A stretch of DNA of 49,663 bases from Companilactobacillus insicii (GCF_003946015.1 NZ_RHNU01000018.1:1-49663), one strand, 5' to 3'. Shown: positions 16,239-24,842, counted from the first letter of the stretch. Notes: generated by a model not told the origin, from the sequence alone. Numbers and translations are program-made.

Positions 16239-16407
16239 TGCATATTATGCAAGGTACCAGTGGGAAATATTCAGAGATCGAATAGCACACCACGAAAACC
16301 TGTATTCAAACATTATGCATGATTACTGGATAGTAGTCAGACAGAAGCATGAAGCTGAAGCTAGACTTTCAGAATACAAAAAAACTCTTAACCACGCCTA
16401 TGGCTAA
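16213..16407 (+). CDS. Hypothetical phage protein
   Basis: The 64-residue protein is rich in aromatic and charged residues (YYARYQWEIFRDRIAHHENLYS) and predicted helical. It overlaps the end of the preceding frame by 26 bp and has TAGGAGG upstream. Function unknown. Confidence 0.65.
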   Translation: MNAIDVITDAYYARYQWEIFRDRIAHHENLYSNIMHDYWIVVRQKHEAEARLSEYKKTLNHAYG

Positions 16408-16461
16408 GAGCACAGAGAAATAATATTTACATTCAAATTATAACACGGAGGAACGTTAATT

Positions 16462-16941
16462 ATGGCAACACTTTATGAATTAACTGGTAATTACTTGAAA
16501 TTACTAGAATATGCAGAAGACACTGATCCAACTTTATATCACGACACAATGGACTCAATTACAGACGCTATCGAGGATAAGGCCGTTGGTTATGCGAAAG
16601 TAGATAAAGAATTGGCTAAAGACGAACAAGCGCTTAGAGATGAAGCGCAGCGCTTACGAGAAAGAGCTACATCTATTGGTAACAACCGTAGATATTTGAA
16701 ACAAAATCTACAGGAAGCTATGGAAGAAACAAATAAAAAGAAGATCAAAACTCCTGAATTTACTATTTATGTTCAGAACAATCCAGAATCATTGAAACTA
16801 ATTGACGAAAGTAAGATTCCAGCATATTTAACTAAGACCGATATTGTTCCCGACAAAACTCGAATCAAGCAACTATTAAAGGAAGGAAAAGATGTACCAG
16901 GTGCAGAGTTAAGTACCAGTTCATCTTTACGGATTAGATAA
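16462..16941 (+). CDS. Siphovirus Gp157 family protein
   Basis: The 159-residue protein has the layout of the Gp157 family, first named from Streptococcus thermophilus phage Sfi21: ATLYELTGNYLKLLEYAED at the start, a coiled-coil middle (KELAKDEQALRDEAQRLRERA) and IPAYLTKTDIVPDKTRIKQLLKEGKDVPGAEL at the end. The family has been associated with phage resistance when expressed in cells, and normally opens a replication module with the NTPase that follows, as here. Confidence 0.92.
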   Translation: MATLYELTGNYLKLLEYAEDTDPTLYHDTMDSITDAIEDKAVGYAKVDKELAKDEQALRDEAQRLRERATSIGNNRRYLKQNLQEAMEETNKKKIKTPEFTIYVQNNPESLKLIDESKIPAYLTKTDIVPDKTRIKQLLKEGKDVPGAELSTSSSLRIR

Positions 16942-17700
16942 ATGGAAATAGTAAAAGCTTCGGATGTCAGTAAAGGAAAAGATTTTTCAGCTCTAATCTA
17001 TGCTCAACCAGGTTCAGGAAAAACTACCACGGCTAAATATTTATCCGGTAAAACATTAGTAATCGATGTAGATAGAACAACGAATGTTCTAGCTGGATTA
17101 GATAATATCGATATCGTTTATCTTGATACCATTCACCCAGCCCTCAAGACTAAAGAGTTGCTGAAAGATATTCACGACAATTACTTAGATAAGTACGACA
17201 ATGTTTTCTTTGATAATTTATCAGAGTTTGAACAGTCATGGTTCGGTGAGAAAGCCAATGAGAGTAAGACAAAAGCTGGTAAAGATATGGGTACCCCACA
17301 ACAAGGTGACTATAACCAATACACGTATTACCTCCACGATATGATCCAATATATTAACAGTTGGAAGAATATTAATAAAATTTATACAGCTTGGGAAGGG
17401 AATAGAGAAATCATTTCTCCCGAAGGCCAATCATTCACTCAGCTTATTCCCGACATTAGAGAGAAGTCAGTTAATAAAATCATGGGCCTGATGAATGTTG
17501 TTGCGAGATTAGTTATTAATGATGAAACAAAAAAGCGTGGTTATTTATTAGCACCGACACCAGCTTATTACGTTAAGAATCAAATTGATAATCGTTCATT
17601 TGCATTACAAGGTGATCTATTTAAGTGGGGTGATACAGATGTACAAACTCCACGATTATCAAACGAAGCTAGTGGATCAAGCAAGACAAAAGCTAAGTAG
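16942..17700 (+). CDS. Phage RecA-like AAA NTPase (Sak4-like nucleotide-binding protein)
   Basis: The 252-residue P-loop ATPase has Walker A at 22-29 (QPGSGKTT), a Walker B-like VFFDNLSEFE stretch and the TPQQGDYNQYTYYLHDMI segment typical of phage nucleotide-binding proteins in recombination/replication modules. It begins directly at the stop of gp157 and overlaps the helicase gene by 62 bp. It probably acts with the DUF669 and helicase proteins on phage DNA. Confidence 0.88.
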   Translation: MEIVKASDVSKGKDFSALIYAQPGSGKTTTAKYLSGKTLVIDVDRTTNVLAGLDNIDIVYLDTIHPALKTKELLKDIHDNYLDKYDNVFFDNLSEFEQSWFGEKANESKTKAGKDMGTPQQGDYNQYTYYLHDMIQYINSWKNINKIYTAWEGNREIISPEGQSFTQLIPDIREKSVNKIMGLMNVVARLVINDETKKRGYLLAPTPAYYVKNQIDNRSFALQGDLFKWGDTDVQTPRLSNEASGSSKTKAK

Positions 17701-18994
17701 TGGTAAGAAATCGGTATTGATAGTTTCACCTGCTGGCTCTGGTAAATCAGTTGTAATCGCTGAAATAGCACGTCTAGCACTTCTTAAACCCAAAGGACAG
17801 GTAATGTTTACGGTTCATCGTAAAGAACTTGTAGAGCAAATAACACAGTCATTTAAAGCTAATGAAGTTGACCTATCACGTTGCACGATCATGACCGTTG
17901 GCAAGATTGCTCACAGGTTAGATAAGTTACCAAAACCAACTTTAATTATTACTGATGAGACACACCACTCACTCGCTAAAACTTATAAAAAAATCTATGA
18001 ATATTACGAAGATATTCCAAGACTAGGCTTTACAGCAAGTCCGTGGAGGTTATCAGGCAAAGGACTAGGCAATGTATACGAATCGATGGTAGAGGGCCCA
18101 GATGTTAAGTGGTTGATTGATAATCACTATTTAGCGCCGTATGACTACTATTCTGTAAAACTAATTGATGATACAGCACTAAAACGTTCATCTACTGGTG
18201 ACTATACGAATAAATCAATCGATGATGCCGTAGGAAAAGTTGTTTATGGGGATGTTATTAAAACCTATAAAGAGAAAGTCAATGGTCAGAAAGCCATTGT
18301 ATATGCTCACAGTATCGAATTCAGTAAGAAAGTAGCTCAAGAATTCAATGAAGCTGGAATATCCGCTGAACATGCTGACAGTAAAACGCCCACTAAAGAA
18401 CGTGAAAAAATAATGTCAGACTTTAAGACTGGCAAGATCAAAGTTCTATGCAATGTGGACCTAATAAGTGAAGGCTTTGATGTTCCAGATTGCACAGTAG
18501 TAATAATGCTACGTCCTACTAAAAGTTTGGTGTTAGACATTCAGCAATCAATGCGCTGTATGAGATATAAGCCGAATAAGAAAGCAACAATTATTGATCA
18601 CGTTGCTAACTATAAAAGATTTGGTTTGCCTGATACTCCTAGAACATGGAGTTTAGAGGGCAGGGATAAGAAGAAAAAAGCAAGCGGTAGTGATGTACCA
18701 ATTAGAACATGTCCACATTGCTTCGCAGTTATCTCAGCAGCTTATAGCACTTGCCCTATATGTGGCTATGAAATTGGAGTAGAAAGCAAAGAATTAAAAG
18801 TAGACAAGTCAGCGAAAGTTGAAAAGATTGGTAAAGATTTTCACTTTAAAACTGACTATGAAAAAGTTAGATATAGTCAGATGAAACCAGAAGACGCAAC
18901 TAGTTTTAGAGATTTACAAAAGATTGGTAAAGCTCGTGGTTATAAACCGGGCTGGTCATTCTTTCAAGCAAAAGTACGTGGATTCGTACATTAA
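17639..18994 (+). CDS. SF2 DEAD/DEAH-type helicase with C-terminal zinc ribbon
   Basis: The 451-residue helicase has Q-like LHDYQTKLVDQA, motif I GSGKS (33-37), motif II D106-E-T-H109, motif III GFTASPWR, motif V SEGFDVPDC and motif VI QQSMRCMRY. A zinc ribbon C358-P-H-C and C372-P-I-C375 follows. The start at 17639 is inside the NTPase gene (62-bp overlap, different frame), with AGTGGGG just upstream. Probably unwinds phage DNA in the replication module. Confidence 0.92.
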   Translation: MYKLHDYQTKLVDQARQKLSSGKKSVLIVSPAGSGKSVVIAEIARLALLKPKGQVMFTVHRKELVEQITQSFKANEVDLSRCTIMTVGKIAHRLDKLPKPTLIITDETHHSLAKTYKKIYEYYEDIPRLGFTASPWRLSGKGLGNVYESMVEGPDVKWLIDNHYLAPYDYYSVKLIDDTALKRSSTGDYTNKSIDDAVGKVVYGDVIKTYKEKVNGQKAIVYAHSIEFSKKVAQEFNEAGISAEHADSKTPTKEREKIMSDFKTGKIKVLCNVDLISEGFDVPDCTVVIMLRPTKSLVLDIQQSMRCMRYKPNKKATIIDHVANYKRFGLPDTPRTWSLEGRDKKKKASGSDVPIRTCPHCFAVISAAYSTCPICGYEIGVESKELKVDKSAKVEKIGKDFHFKTDYEKVRYSQMKPEDATSFRDLQKIGKARGYKPGWSFFQAKVRGFVH

Positions 18995-19015
18995 AATTAA
19001 AGGAGACAAATTAAA

Positions 19016-19540
19016 ATGTCATTTATTAAAACAGATTACTCAAAGAACGAAGAAAGCAATTTTGAACCACTTCCAAGTGATAACTACGAAATGATTATTC
19101 AATCAGCTCAAGAACGTGCAACTAAAAACGGTGCTGAATCACTTCAATTAAAACTAATTGTCAGAAATGATTTAGATGGAGTTAGTGACAATCAAAAGAA
19201 GTATCATAATCGAATTGTATTCATGGATAACTGGAAGCGTAAAGCTACTAATCAATACGACATGCAAGGCTTTCAATACATTTTAGACGCTTGTAAGATT
19301 CCAGAAGGTACTGATATTCCAACTGTCCAAGCGTTTATGGACATGATTACTGGTAAGCCAGTCAATGTGTACGTAAAGAAAGAAGAAAATGAATACAACG
19401 GTAAGACTACCGAAATCAATCAAGTCTCACCATGGAACATTCAAGAAACTAAATTTCCTGATGTTCAACACAAATCTAAAGATCCAAATCCAACTAATGA
19501 AAAAGCACCGGAAGTGTCAGACAGCGACCTTCCGTTCTAG
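19016..19540 (+). CDS. DUF669 family protein with an SSB-like acidic tail
   Basis: The 174-residue protein matches DUF669 (SNFEPLPSDNYEMIIQSAQERATKNGAESLQLKLIVRND, then HNRIVFMDNW...GFQYILDAC). The family sits in phage replication/recombination operons and is thought to bind single-stranded DNA. Here the C-terminus ends SDSDLPF, resembling the acidic, Phe-terminated tip by which bacterial SSB recruits partners. AAAGGAG precedes the ATG. Confidence 0.88.
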   Translation: MSFIKTDYSKNEESNFEPLPSDNYEMIIQSAQERATKNGAESLQLKLIVRNDLDGVSDNQKKYHNRIVFMDNWKRKATNQYDMQGFQYILDACKIPEGTDIPTVQAFMDMITGKPVNVYVKKEENEYNGKTTEINQVSPWNIQETKFPDVQHKSKDPNPTNEKAPEVSDSDLPF

Positions 19541-19551
19541 GAGGTCAGCAT

Positions 19552-21882
19552 ATGACAGAAAAATTAGTAACAAGTTACGATCAGATTCCGCAAGAATTGC
19601 GTGACTTGAAACAATGGGGCCTGTTCAAATTGAAATGGGTACCCGAACGAAAGAGGAATACTAAAATTCCTTTTAATGCAATTGATGGTAACAATGCTAA
19701 AAGTAATGATCCTAGTACGTGGACGACGTTTGACCATGCAATCGAGGAATTGAAACTCAATAGTAAAGATTTCGATGGATTATCATTCTTCTTTGCTAAT
19801 GGTTATGCGGGTATCGATGTGGATCATGTCGAAAGTGACATCATGAGATACCGACAAGGCGATTACGAAGACAATATTGTTTCAGAATTTATGAATGTAA
19901 CTCGCTCATACACAGAGGTAAGTCAATCAGGTACAGGAATTCATATCATATTCAAAGGTGAAATACCTGGCTCACATAGGCGTAAGAATAACATAGAAAT
20001 GTACGATGAGGGCCGTTTCTTTGCCCTTACAGGAAAGAGTTTAGGAAGTAATAAAGTTATAAGCAAAGCTGATATAAACGTCTTATACGACAAGTATTTA
20101 GCTGAAAAAAAGGTTGTCCCTATAAGGACTTCCACAGAGGTAGAACCAAATAATTTATCAGAATTTGAAATTATCAAGCAAGCTATAAATAGTAAGAGCG
20201 GAGACAGTTTCAAAGCTCTTATGTATGGTGGCTGGGAAAAACTTTATGGTTCGCAGTCAGAGGCGGACTTAGCACTTGCTAACTATCTAGCCTTTTGGAC
20301 GGGTAGGGATTTTGGTAAAATGGATGCCATTTTTAGACAGTCTGTTTTATATCGTGATAAATGGGATGAGAAGCACGGGAAAACAACGTATGGCGTGGCA
20401 ACTTTAAACAAAGCTATCAATGATACGAACAATGTTTTTACTAATCCTGAACACAGAACAGTTAAGCATTACAACCTTGAATTTATGAAAGAGCCTGACA
20501 AGAAATTGCCAAGACGTTCGTGGGATGATACTGGCGAAACCGATAGGGTTATTGATCAGTTCGGTGATGTAATTAAATATTCCTACATTAATAAATGTTG
20601 GTACATATTTAATGGAAGCTACTGGGAAGTTGACCAGTCAGGCAAAATACATCAATTAATTGATGCTATGACAGAAAGTATTGGAAAAGAGAAAATTGAA
20701 ATCCCAGCTAATGCAGAGGAAAAAGAAGAAGCTGCTATTAAAAAAGCGTTTGATAAGTTTGTAAAACATTCACGTAGTAATTCGGCTAAAAAAGCTGTTA
20801 TGGATGAATTAAAACATAGAGTATCGGTAGCACCGAATGAGTTTGATATTGATAAAACACTATTAAATGCAAGTAACGGTTATATCGATTTAGCAAGTGG
20901 AGAGCTACATGACCATGATATAAATAAATTGTTTAGCAAAGAAGCAAATGTAGAGTATTCCGACAAAGCAAGCTGTGATGAGTGGATAAAATTCTTAGAT
21001 CAAATATTTAATCATGATCAAGAGTTGATTGACTATGTTCAAACGGCTGTTGGTTACTCAATGACTGGTTCAATCAAAGAACAAATCATGTTTATTCTTT
21101 ATGGAAACGGTCGAAATGGTAAGTCAGTATTCCTAGAAACAATCAGCAATATTTTAGGAACATATGCAAAAACTATTCAAGCAAGTTCAATTATGATTAA
21201 GCAGAACTCAGGCGGTCCTAATTCTGATATTGCAAGACTAGCAGGAGCAAGACTAGTAACCAGTTCTGAACCTAACGAAGGTTTAAGAATGGATGAAGGA
21301 TTAGTAAAGCAATTGACTGGTGGAGATAAAGTCGTAGCACGTCAATTGTACGGTAAAGAATTCGAGTTTGAACCTGAATTTAAACTCTGGCTGGCAACTA
21401 ACCACAAACCTATTATCCGTGGTACTGATGATGGTATATGGAGACGTATTAGATTGATCCCATTTTTAGTTCAAATTCCAGATGATAAAGTCGATAAAGA
21501 CTTGAAGTACAAACTTGCTCGTGAATCAATCGGAATTCTTAATTGGGCTGTTGATGGTGCATTAAAGTGGCAACAACATGGCCTCCACACTCCACGAGTG
21601 ATAGAGAGTGCGAGTGAAGGATATCGTGAGGAAATGGATGTATTAAGTCAATTTGTTTCCGAGACCTGTGATACAGGTACCGAATACACGATAAATGCTA
21701 GTCAGTTATACAAACTTTATAAATCATGGGCAGAAGACAACGTTCAATATCAAATGAGTAATACGAAGTTTGGTAGAGAAATGACTAATCGATTTAAGAA
21801 AGTTCATACCCGTGTAGGAGCAATCTATAAAGGATTAAAAGTTAAAAGTGACGCCAGATTGAACTGGATGGATCAAAAATAA
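19552..21882 (+). CDS. Phage primase-polymerase/SF3 helicase (NrS-1/D5-like)
   Basis: The 776-residue replication protein has an N-terminal archaeo-eukaryotic primase-like domain with catalytic-type motifs GIDVDHV (87-93) and S126-G-T-G-I-H131. A D5_N-like middle and an SF3 helicase follow, with Walker A GNGRNGKS (518-525), SEPNEG and LATNHKP (motif C). A winged-helix tail closes the protein. It should prime and unwind at the phage origin, which probably lies immediately downstream. AGGAGG precedes the start. Confidence 0.93.
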   Translation: MTEKLVTSYDQIPQELRDLKQWGLFKLKWVPERKRNTKIPFNAIDGNNAKSNDPSTWTTFDHAIEELKLNSKDFDGLSFFFANGYAGIDVDHVESDIMRYRQGDYEDNIVSEFMNVTRSYTEVSQSGTGIHIIFKGEIPGSHRRKNNIEMYDEGRFFALTGKSLGSNKVISKADINVLYDKYLAEKKVVPIRTSTEVEPNNLSEFEIIKQAINSKSGDSFKALMYGGWEKLYGSQSEADLALANYLAFWTGRDFGKMDAIFRQSVLYRDKWDEKHGKTTYGVATLNKAINDTNNVFTNPEHRTVKHYNLEFMKEPDKKLPRRSWDDTGETDRVIDQFGDVIKYSYINKCWYIFNGSYWEVDQSGKIHQLIDAMTESIGKEKIEIPANAEEKEEAAIKKAFDKFVKHSRSNSAKKAVMDELKHRVSVAPNEFDIDKTLLNASNGYIDLASGELHDHDINKLFSKEANVEYSDKASCDEWIKFLDQIFNHDQELIDYVQTAVGYSMTGSIKEQIMFILYGNGRNGKSVFLETISNILGTYAKTIQASSIMIKQNSGGPNSDIARLAGARLVTSSEPNEGLRMDEGLVKQLTGGDKVVARQLYGKEFEFEPEFKLWLATNHKPIIRGTDDGIWRRIRLIPFLVQIPDDKVDKDLKYKLARESIGILNWAVDGALKWQQHGLHTPRVIESASEGYREEMDVLSQFVSETCDTGTEYTINASQLYKLYKSWAEDNVQYQMSNTKFGREMTNRFKKVHTRVGAIYKGLKVKSDARLNWMDQK

Positions 21883-22167
21883 ATATGTGACGGGATTGTG
21901 ACAAGTATGTTTCACGGGCTATCGGTTGGTACTGTAGGTGTTTCACAACTATATATATACTGTGACGGGTTACTCTACTTTAAGTAATAATAAAATAATA
22001 TATATATATATATATAAGAACACATATATATAAGCATAAAATAAAAAGATTTTGAGTTACCCGTCACATATAAAAAAATATGGTCTGAAACCTTACAGCT
22101 GTAAGGCCCGTGGACGTTTGATTACCCATCACCAAACACGTCACATTTTCACGATTGGAGACTATTA
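21883..22167. other. Probable phage replication origin
   Basis: A 285-bp non-coding gap after the primase gene. It contains repeated tgtgacgggt motifs: 21886-21894, 21961-21975 (with ttactc) and an inverse copy at 22054-22068 matching 14 of 15. Shorter or diverged copies lie near 21897-21903, 21911-21917, 22120-22133 and 22137-22145. Between the two best copies is an extremely AT-rich stretch with long TA runs (about 21984-22046), a likely unwinding element. A noncoding origin just downstream of the primase is known for the related module of phage Sfi21. Confidence 0.75.
22091..22106. repeat. Perfect 16-bp palindrome in the origin region
   Basis: ccttacagctgtaagg is a perfect palindrome, between the inverted iteron and the next gene. 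It may bind a dimeric protein or form a cruciform. Confidence 0.6.
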
Positions 22168-22380
22168 ATGGATTTTAAAAGTGAAACTGGTTTATCAACA
22201 AGAGAAATAGTAGATAAATTGTATTACGACTATGGATATATTATTTATCCTCGACAATTAAATGCAGTTTTAAGAGGAAACACGAAACCAGATTTGGAAT
22301 TAAGGGGGTATTTGGCAAATATACATGAACAAAACGGAAGAACACGAAATTCAATCAAAAATTATGATCGATGTAAGTAA
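22168..22380 (+). CDS. Small putative DNA-binding protein
   Basis: The 70-residue product begins MDFKSETGLSTREIVDKLYYDYGY. The STREIVDKL...IYPRQLNAVLRG pattern resembles a helix-turn-helix, and its position next to the origin would suit an origin or transcription factor. Not recognised as a named family. It overlaps the next gene by 56 bp. Confidence 0.55.
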   Translation: MDFKSETGLSTREIVDKLYYDYGYIIYPRQLNAVLRGNTKPDLELRGYLANIHEQNGRTRNSIKNYDRCK

Positions 22381-22672
22381 ACATCACTGTCATATTTTTA
22401 GAACTAATACAGGCACTGTTGAAATGAAACGAGGAGGATATTTCAGAGCTGGACCACCGTCCGGGTTTCCCGACCTTACTGGTTTCAAAGATAGCAACGG
22501 AAAAGTATTTTTCATCGAAGTTAAAAAACGAACTGGTCGTGCACGTGAAGATCAAATTCAATTTCATTACATGCTATCGAACCACAATATAATCCACGGT
22601 ATAGCACGTTCACCAGAAGATGCATTAAAAATTATTGATGAGGAGTTGGTGGGCTATGGATTTAAATCATGA
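22325..22672 (+). CDS. VRR-NUC domain nuclease
   Basis: The 115-residue PD-(D/E)XK-type nuclease has GFPDLTGF (Pro-Asp metal site) and FFIEVKKRTGR (E-x-K), followed by the family's Q-IQFHYMLSNHN segment. Single-domain VRR-NUC proteins are common in phage replication modules and probably resolve recombination or replication intermediates. No good ribosome binding site was seen, so translation may be coupled to the overlapping upstream gene. Confidence 0.9.
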   Translation: MNKTEEHEIQSKIMIDVSKHHCHIFRTNTGTVEMKRGGYFRAGPPSGFPDLTGFKDSNGKVFFIEVKKRTGRAREDQIQFHYMLSNHNIIHGIARSPEDALKIIDEELVGYGFKS

Positions 22673-22693
22673 TGATTGTGGAGGAAATAGAAA

Positions 22694-23182
22694 ATGACTA
22701 ATTCAGTAATAAAAATGGTTCAAGCAATTGAAGCTGATTATGGAACGGTTAACTGTAAAGAGGCTTCCAATGATCCTCGTTTGAAAGCATTACAAAGGCG
22801 TTTCTCTGATCCAGTTGAGCAAAGCAACCAACTAAGTAAGGAACAGCAGCTGCACAAGGTAAAACGACTACGTAAGGCACAACGACTACTTGATACTACT
22901 GACCTACCTAAATATAAAATTGCCGATCAAGTCGGTTACAACAAAGATTATTTCAGTGCATTATGTACAGATGGATATTTAGATGACACTAAGTGGTATA
23001 TCAGTCGGAAACATCTACACCATTACGAGTACTATTGTGACGGCAAACTAATTGCTAAAGGAACAATCAATCAAATTGCAATTTTAACGGGCAAGGTTCC
23101 TTCATCAATCCGCTGGTGTACATCAAGCAGCTATAAGAAATATGAGCATAAGCATACTTACAGATTGGTGAAAGTTAGATGA
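22694..23182 (+). CDS. Hypothetical phage protein with two DNA-binding-like parts
   Basis: The 162-residue protein has an N-terminal basic helical region with a helix-turn-helix-like KYKIADQVGYNKDYFSALC. A C-terminal module, YYCDGKLIAKGTINQIAILTGKVPSSIRWCTSSSYKK, recurs in Lactobacillus phage proteins and looks like a small helix-turn-helix as well. GGAGG precedes the ATG. Exact role unknown. Confidence 0.7.
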   Translation: MTNSVIKMVQAIEADYGTVNCKEASNDPRLKALQRRFSDPVEQSNQLSKEQQLHKVKRLRKAQRLLDTTDLPKYKIADQVGYNKDYFSALCTDGYLDDTKWYISRKHLHHYEYYCDGKLIAKGTINQIAILTGKVPSSIRWCTSSSYKKYEHKHTYRLVKVR

Positions 23183-23192
23183 GGTAGAGACA

Positions 23193-23471
23193 ATGAATAA
23201 AACAAAAATTATGAATCGACACGTCAAGCCTGTCATGCCTAAAGTTTTTGATGAATGGTATAAAGATGTAATTGAATCATATGGTGGAACAAACACTAGA
23301 AAAACTCTTTCCATAGCTTTTAATACTTTATTAACTGTAGAGTCTAGTATCTATGACGAATTCGAATCAAGTCTAAAAGGCTGGTTTGTAGAAAGTGATT
23401 CAATAGATGATTTAGATAGAATTTCAAAATGCATTGACGCCATTCGATACGGTTATGAGGTGGAAGAATGA
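23193..23471 (+). CDS. Hypothetical phage protein, possibly DUF1642
   Basis: The 92-residue protein has VKPVMPKVFDEWYKDVIE near the start and ends IRYGYEVEE, resembling the short DUF1642 proteins of lactic acid bacteria phages (P-x-F-x-x-W pattern). Similarity judged by eye only. It overlaps the next gene by 4 bp. Confidence 0.55.
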   Translation: MNKTKIMNRHVKPVMPKVFDEWYKDVIESYGGTNTRKTLSIAFNTLLTVESSIYDEFESSLKGWFVESDSIDDLDRISKCIDAIRYGYEVEE

Positions 23472-23653
23472 AAGTATTAAAGACCATATACGGAATTATG
23501 TTTGATATTTTAAGTATTCCATTCGTACTACTAATTCTTATTGCAATGGTGGGATTATGGGCCGTCATTAACTTATTCCTATTTGCAGTTAGACAAAAGT
23601 GTTATGTACCACTAAATAGAGTACTTATTGAATATGGGTTTACAAATGAGTGA
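23468..23653 (+). CDS. Small membrane protein
   Basis: The 61-residue protein has one long hydrophobic segment (about 13-41) with flanking basic residues. Translationally coupled (ATGA) to the gene before it. Function unknown. Confidence 0.65.
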   Translation: MKVLKTIYGIMFDILSIPFVLLILIAMVGLWAVINLFLFAVRQKCYVPLNRVLIEYGFTNE

Positions 23654-23669
23654 ATTACAAGGTGGAAAA

Positions 23670-23732
23670 ATGACTGAAAAAGAAGAAAAATTATTAAAAG
23701 CAATTCAAGTGAGTGAAAGCAAAATCTATTAG
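23670..23732 (+). CDS. Very short acidic/basic peptide
   Basis: A 20-codon frame, MTEKEEKLLKAIQVSESKIY, with AAGGTGG just upstream; an in-frame ATG at 23646 would give 28 residues. Small enough to be chance, but the ribosome binding site and gene packing support translation. Confidence 0.3.
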   Translation: MTEKEEKLLKAIQVSESKIY

Positions 23733-23753
23733 GTGTAGAAATGAGGAAGAATA

Positions 23754-23930
23754 ATGAATAAAGATGAATTAAAACAATTAATAAAATTGCAAATGAAGCA
23801 AGCTGATGAATTATTAGATAAAAATGTTGAGTCAGGTTGCTGGAGTAATGATAGAGCTACATTATTTCAAGTGTTGAAATCCATTCGTAAAAATTCAATT
23901 GAATTTGAGAAAAAGGCTTATAAATATTAA
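23754..23930 (+). CDS. Hypothetical small phage protein
   Basis: A 58-residue, helical, Lys-rich product beginning MNKDELKQLIKLQM and ending KKAYKY, with GAGGAAG upstream. No family recognised. Confidence 0.6.
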   Translation: MNKDELKQLIKLQMKQADELLDKNVESGCWSNDRATLFQVLKSIRKNSIEFEKKAYKY

Positions 23931-23985
23931 TTACTGAGAAGAATAAAAACAATTTTTATAGACACACATATTATAATTAAGGAGA

Positions 23986-24420
23986 GTGAGCATTATTAGA
24001 TCAGGAACGAAGAAACGAATTGAAGAAATTCTACGTGACTATCCTAAGATGGATAGATATATCCATGATAGAAGAGAAGAATTAATGTTCCCAACCAAAT
24101 CAGAAGATGACAATGTAGGTGGTGGCAAGTCATCTAAGATTTCTAAGCCGCAAGAACAGATGCTTATTACTATTGACGAGGACAAGCAACTAAAAGCCTT
24201 AGAACGTGAGCAAGAAGCAGTAGCGATCAGTTTAGCTGATAGTGATGCCGACACTAACGTTATCGCTGAAGAATTATATTTCAAGGAATATCCAAAGTAT
24301 CAAATGGATGGATTGATTGAAGACGAGCTAATATATTGCGGACGTACTCAAGCATTCCAAAAGAAGTCTAAATTGATTAGAAGAATTGCAAAAGAAATGG
24401 GACTATATGATCCCTATTAA
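23986..24420 (+). CDS. ArpU/RinA-type late transcriptional regulator, unusual start
   Basis: The 144-residue protein (138-142 depending on start) has the layout of ArpU/RinA-like phage late activators: IRSGTKKRIEEILRDYPKMDRYI at the start, and a C-terminal sigma-like region ending SKLIRRIAKEMGLYDPY. It lies at the end of the early region just ahead of the packaging genes, where such activators act. The only conventional start is GTG at 23986, one base from the AAGGAG (23979-23984). The ATT at 23992 has ideal spacing and would give MIRSG..., as in relatives, so a non-canonical start is possible. Confidence 0.8.
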   Translation: MSIIRSGTKKRIEEILRDYPKMDRYIHDRREELMFPTKSEDDNVGGGKSSKISKPQEQMLITIDEDKQLKALEREQEAVAISLADSDADTNVIAEELYFKEYPKYQMDGLIEDELIYCGRTQAFQKKSKLIRRIAKEMGLYDPY

Positions 24421-24737
24421 ACCGTACTAATTGCGTACGCACAGACCCTATTTAAGAGTTAAATTAGTAGTATAGATGATTGACAGAGATGCTGACCGTC
24501 TAAATAAAATACAAGATATGTCCCTCAAACTTTTTTAAACGACATTGTAAGACGTGTGGAAAGCGTCTTACTTCTGTGAGAACGCATGGGCGAATCGGCA
24601 GAGATAAAACGATAGATATAATTGCTCATGCCGATGTTAGGTTCGATTCCATGCCTGGCTATATGGTGGGAAAGTTAGCACTTAGTTTGCTCAATAGCAA
24701 CGAGGATTAAGTGGTAGGTAGCTACTACAGGGGAGCT

Positions 24738-24808
24738 AGCGTGGTGTGTTAATTGGTGAGACGTATACTAGTAAATGCGTTGGTAGGTTCGACTCCTGCA
24801 CATGCTGT
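24738..24808 (+). other. tRNA-like sequence, not canonical
   Basis: The T arm gtagg-ttcgact-cctgc is perfect and the D loop (ttaattggtgaga) looks genuine. An acceptor stem agcgtgg/acatgct pairs at six of seven positions. The anticodon arm fits only as a 6-bp stem with an 8-nt loop (actagtaa), so it is either a degenerate tRNA or a tRNA mimic within the larger RNA. Confidence 0.35.
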
Positions 24809-24842
24809 TTAATAATAGATCGCGTGCTTAGTACGTCACTAG

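Noticed and set aside
21984-22046. Simple-sequence TA microsatellite without function
   Set aside because: It is flanked by direct and inverted iterons directly after the primase gene, so an origin fits better.
24584-24660. First tRNA-like sequence as a real tRNA gene
   Set aside because: T-stem and acceptor cannot both form around ttcgatt, there is no proper anticodon loop, and part of it pairs better as an ordinary hairpin.
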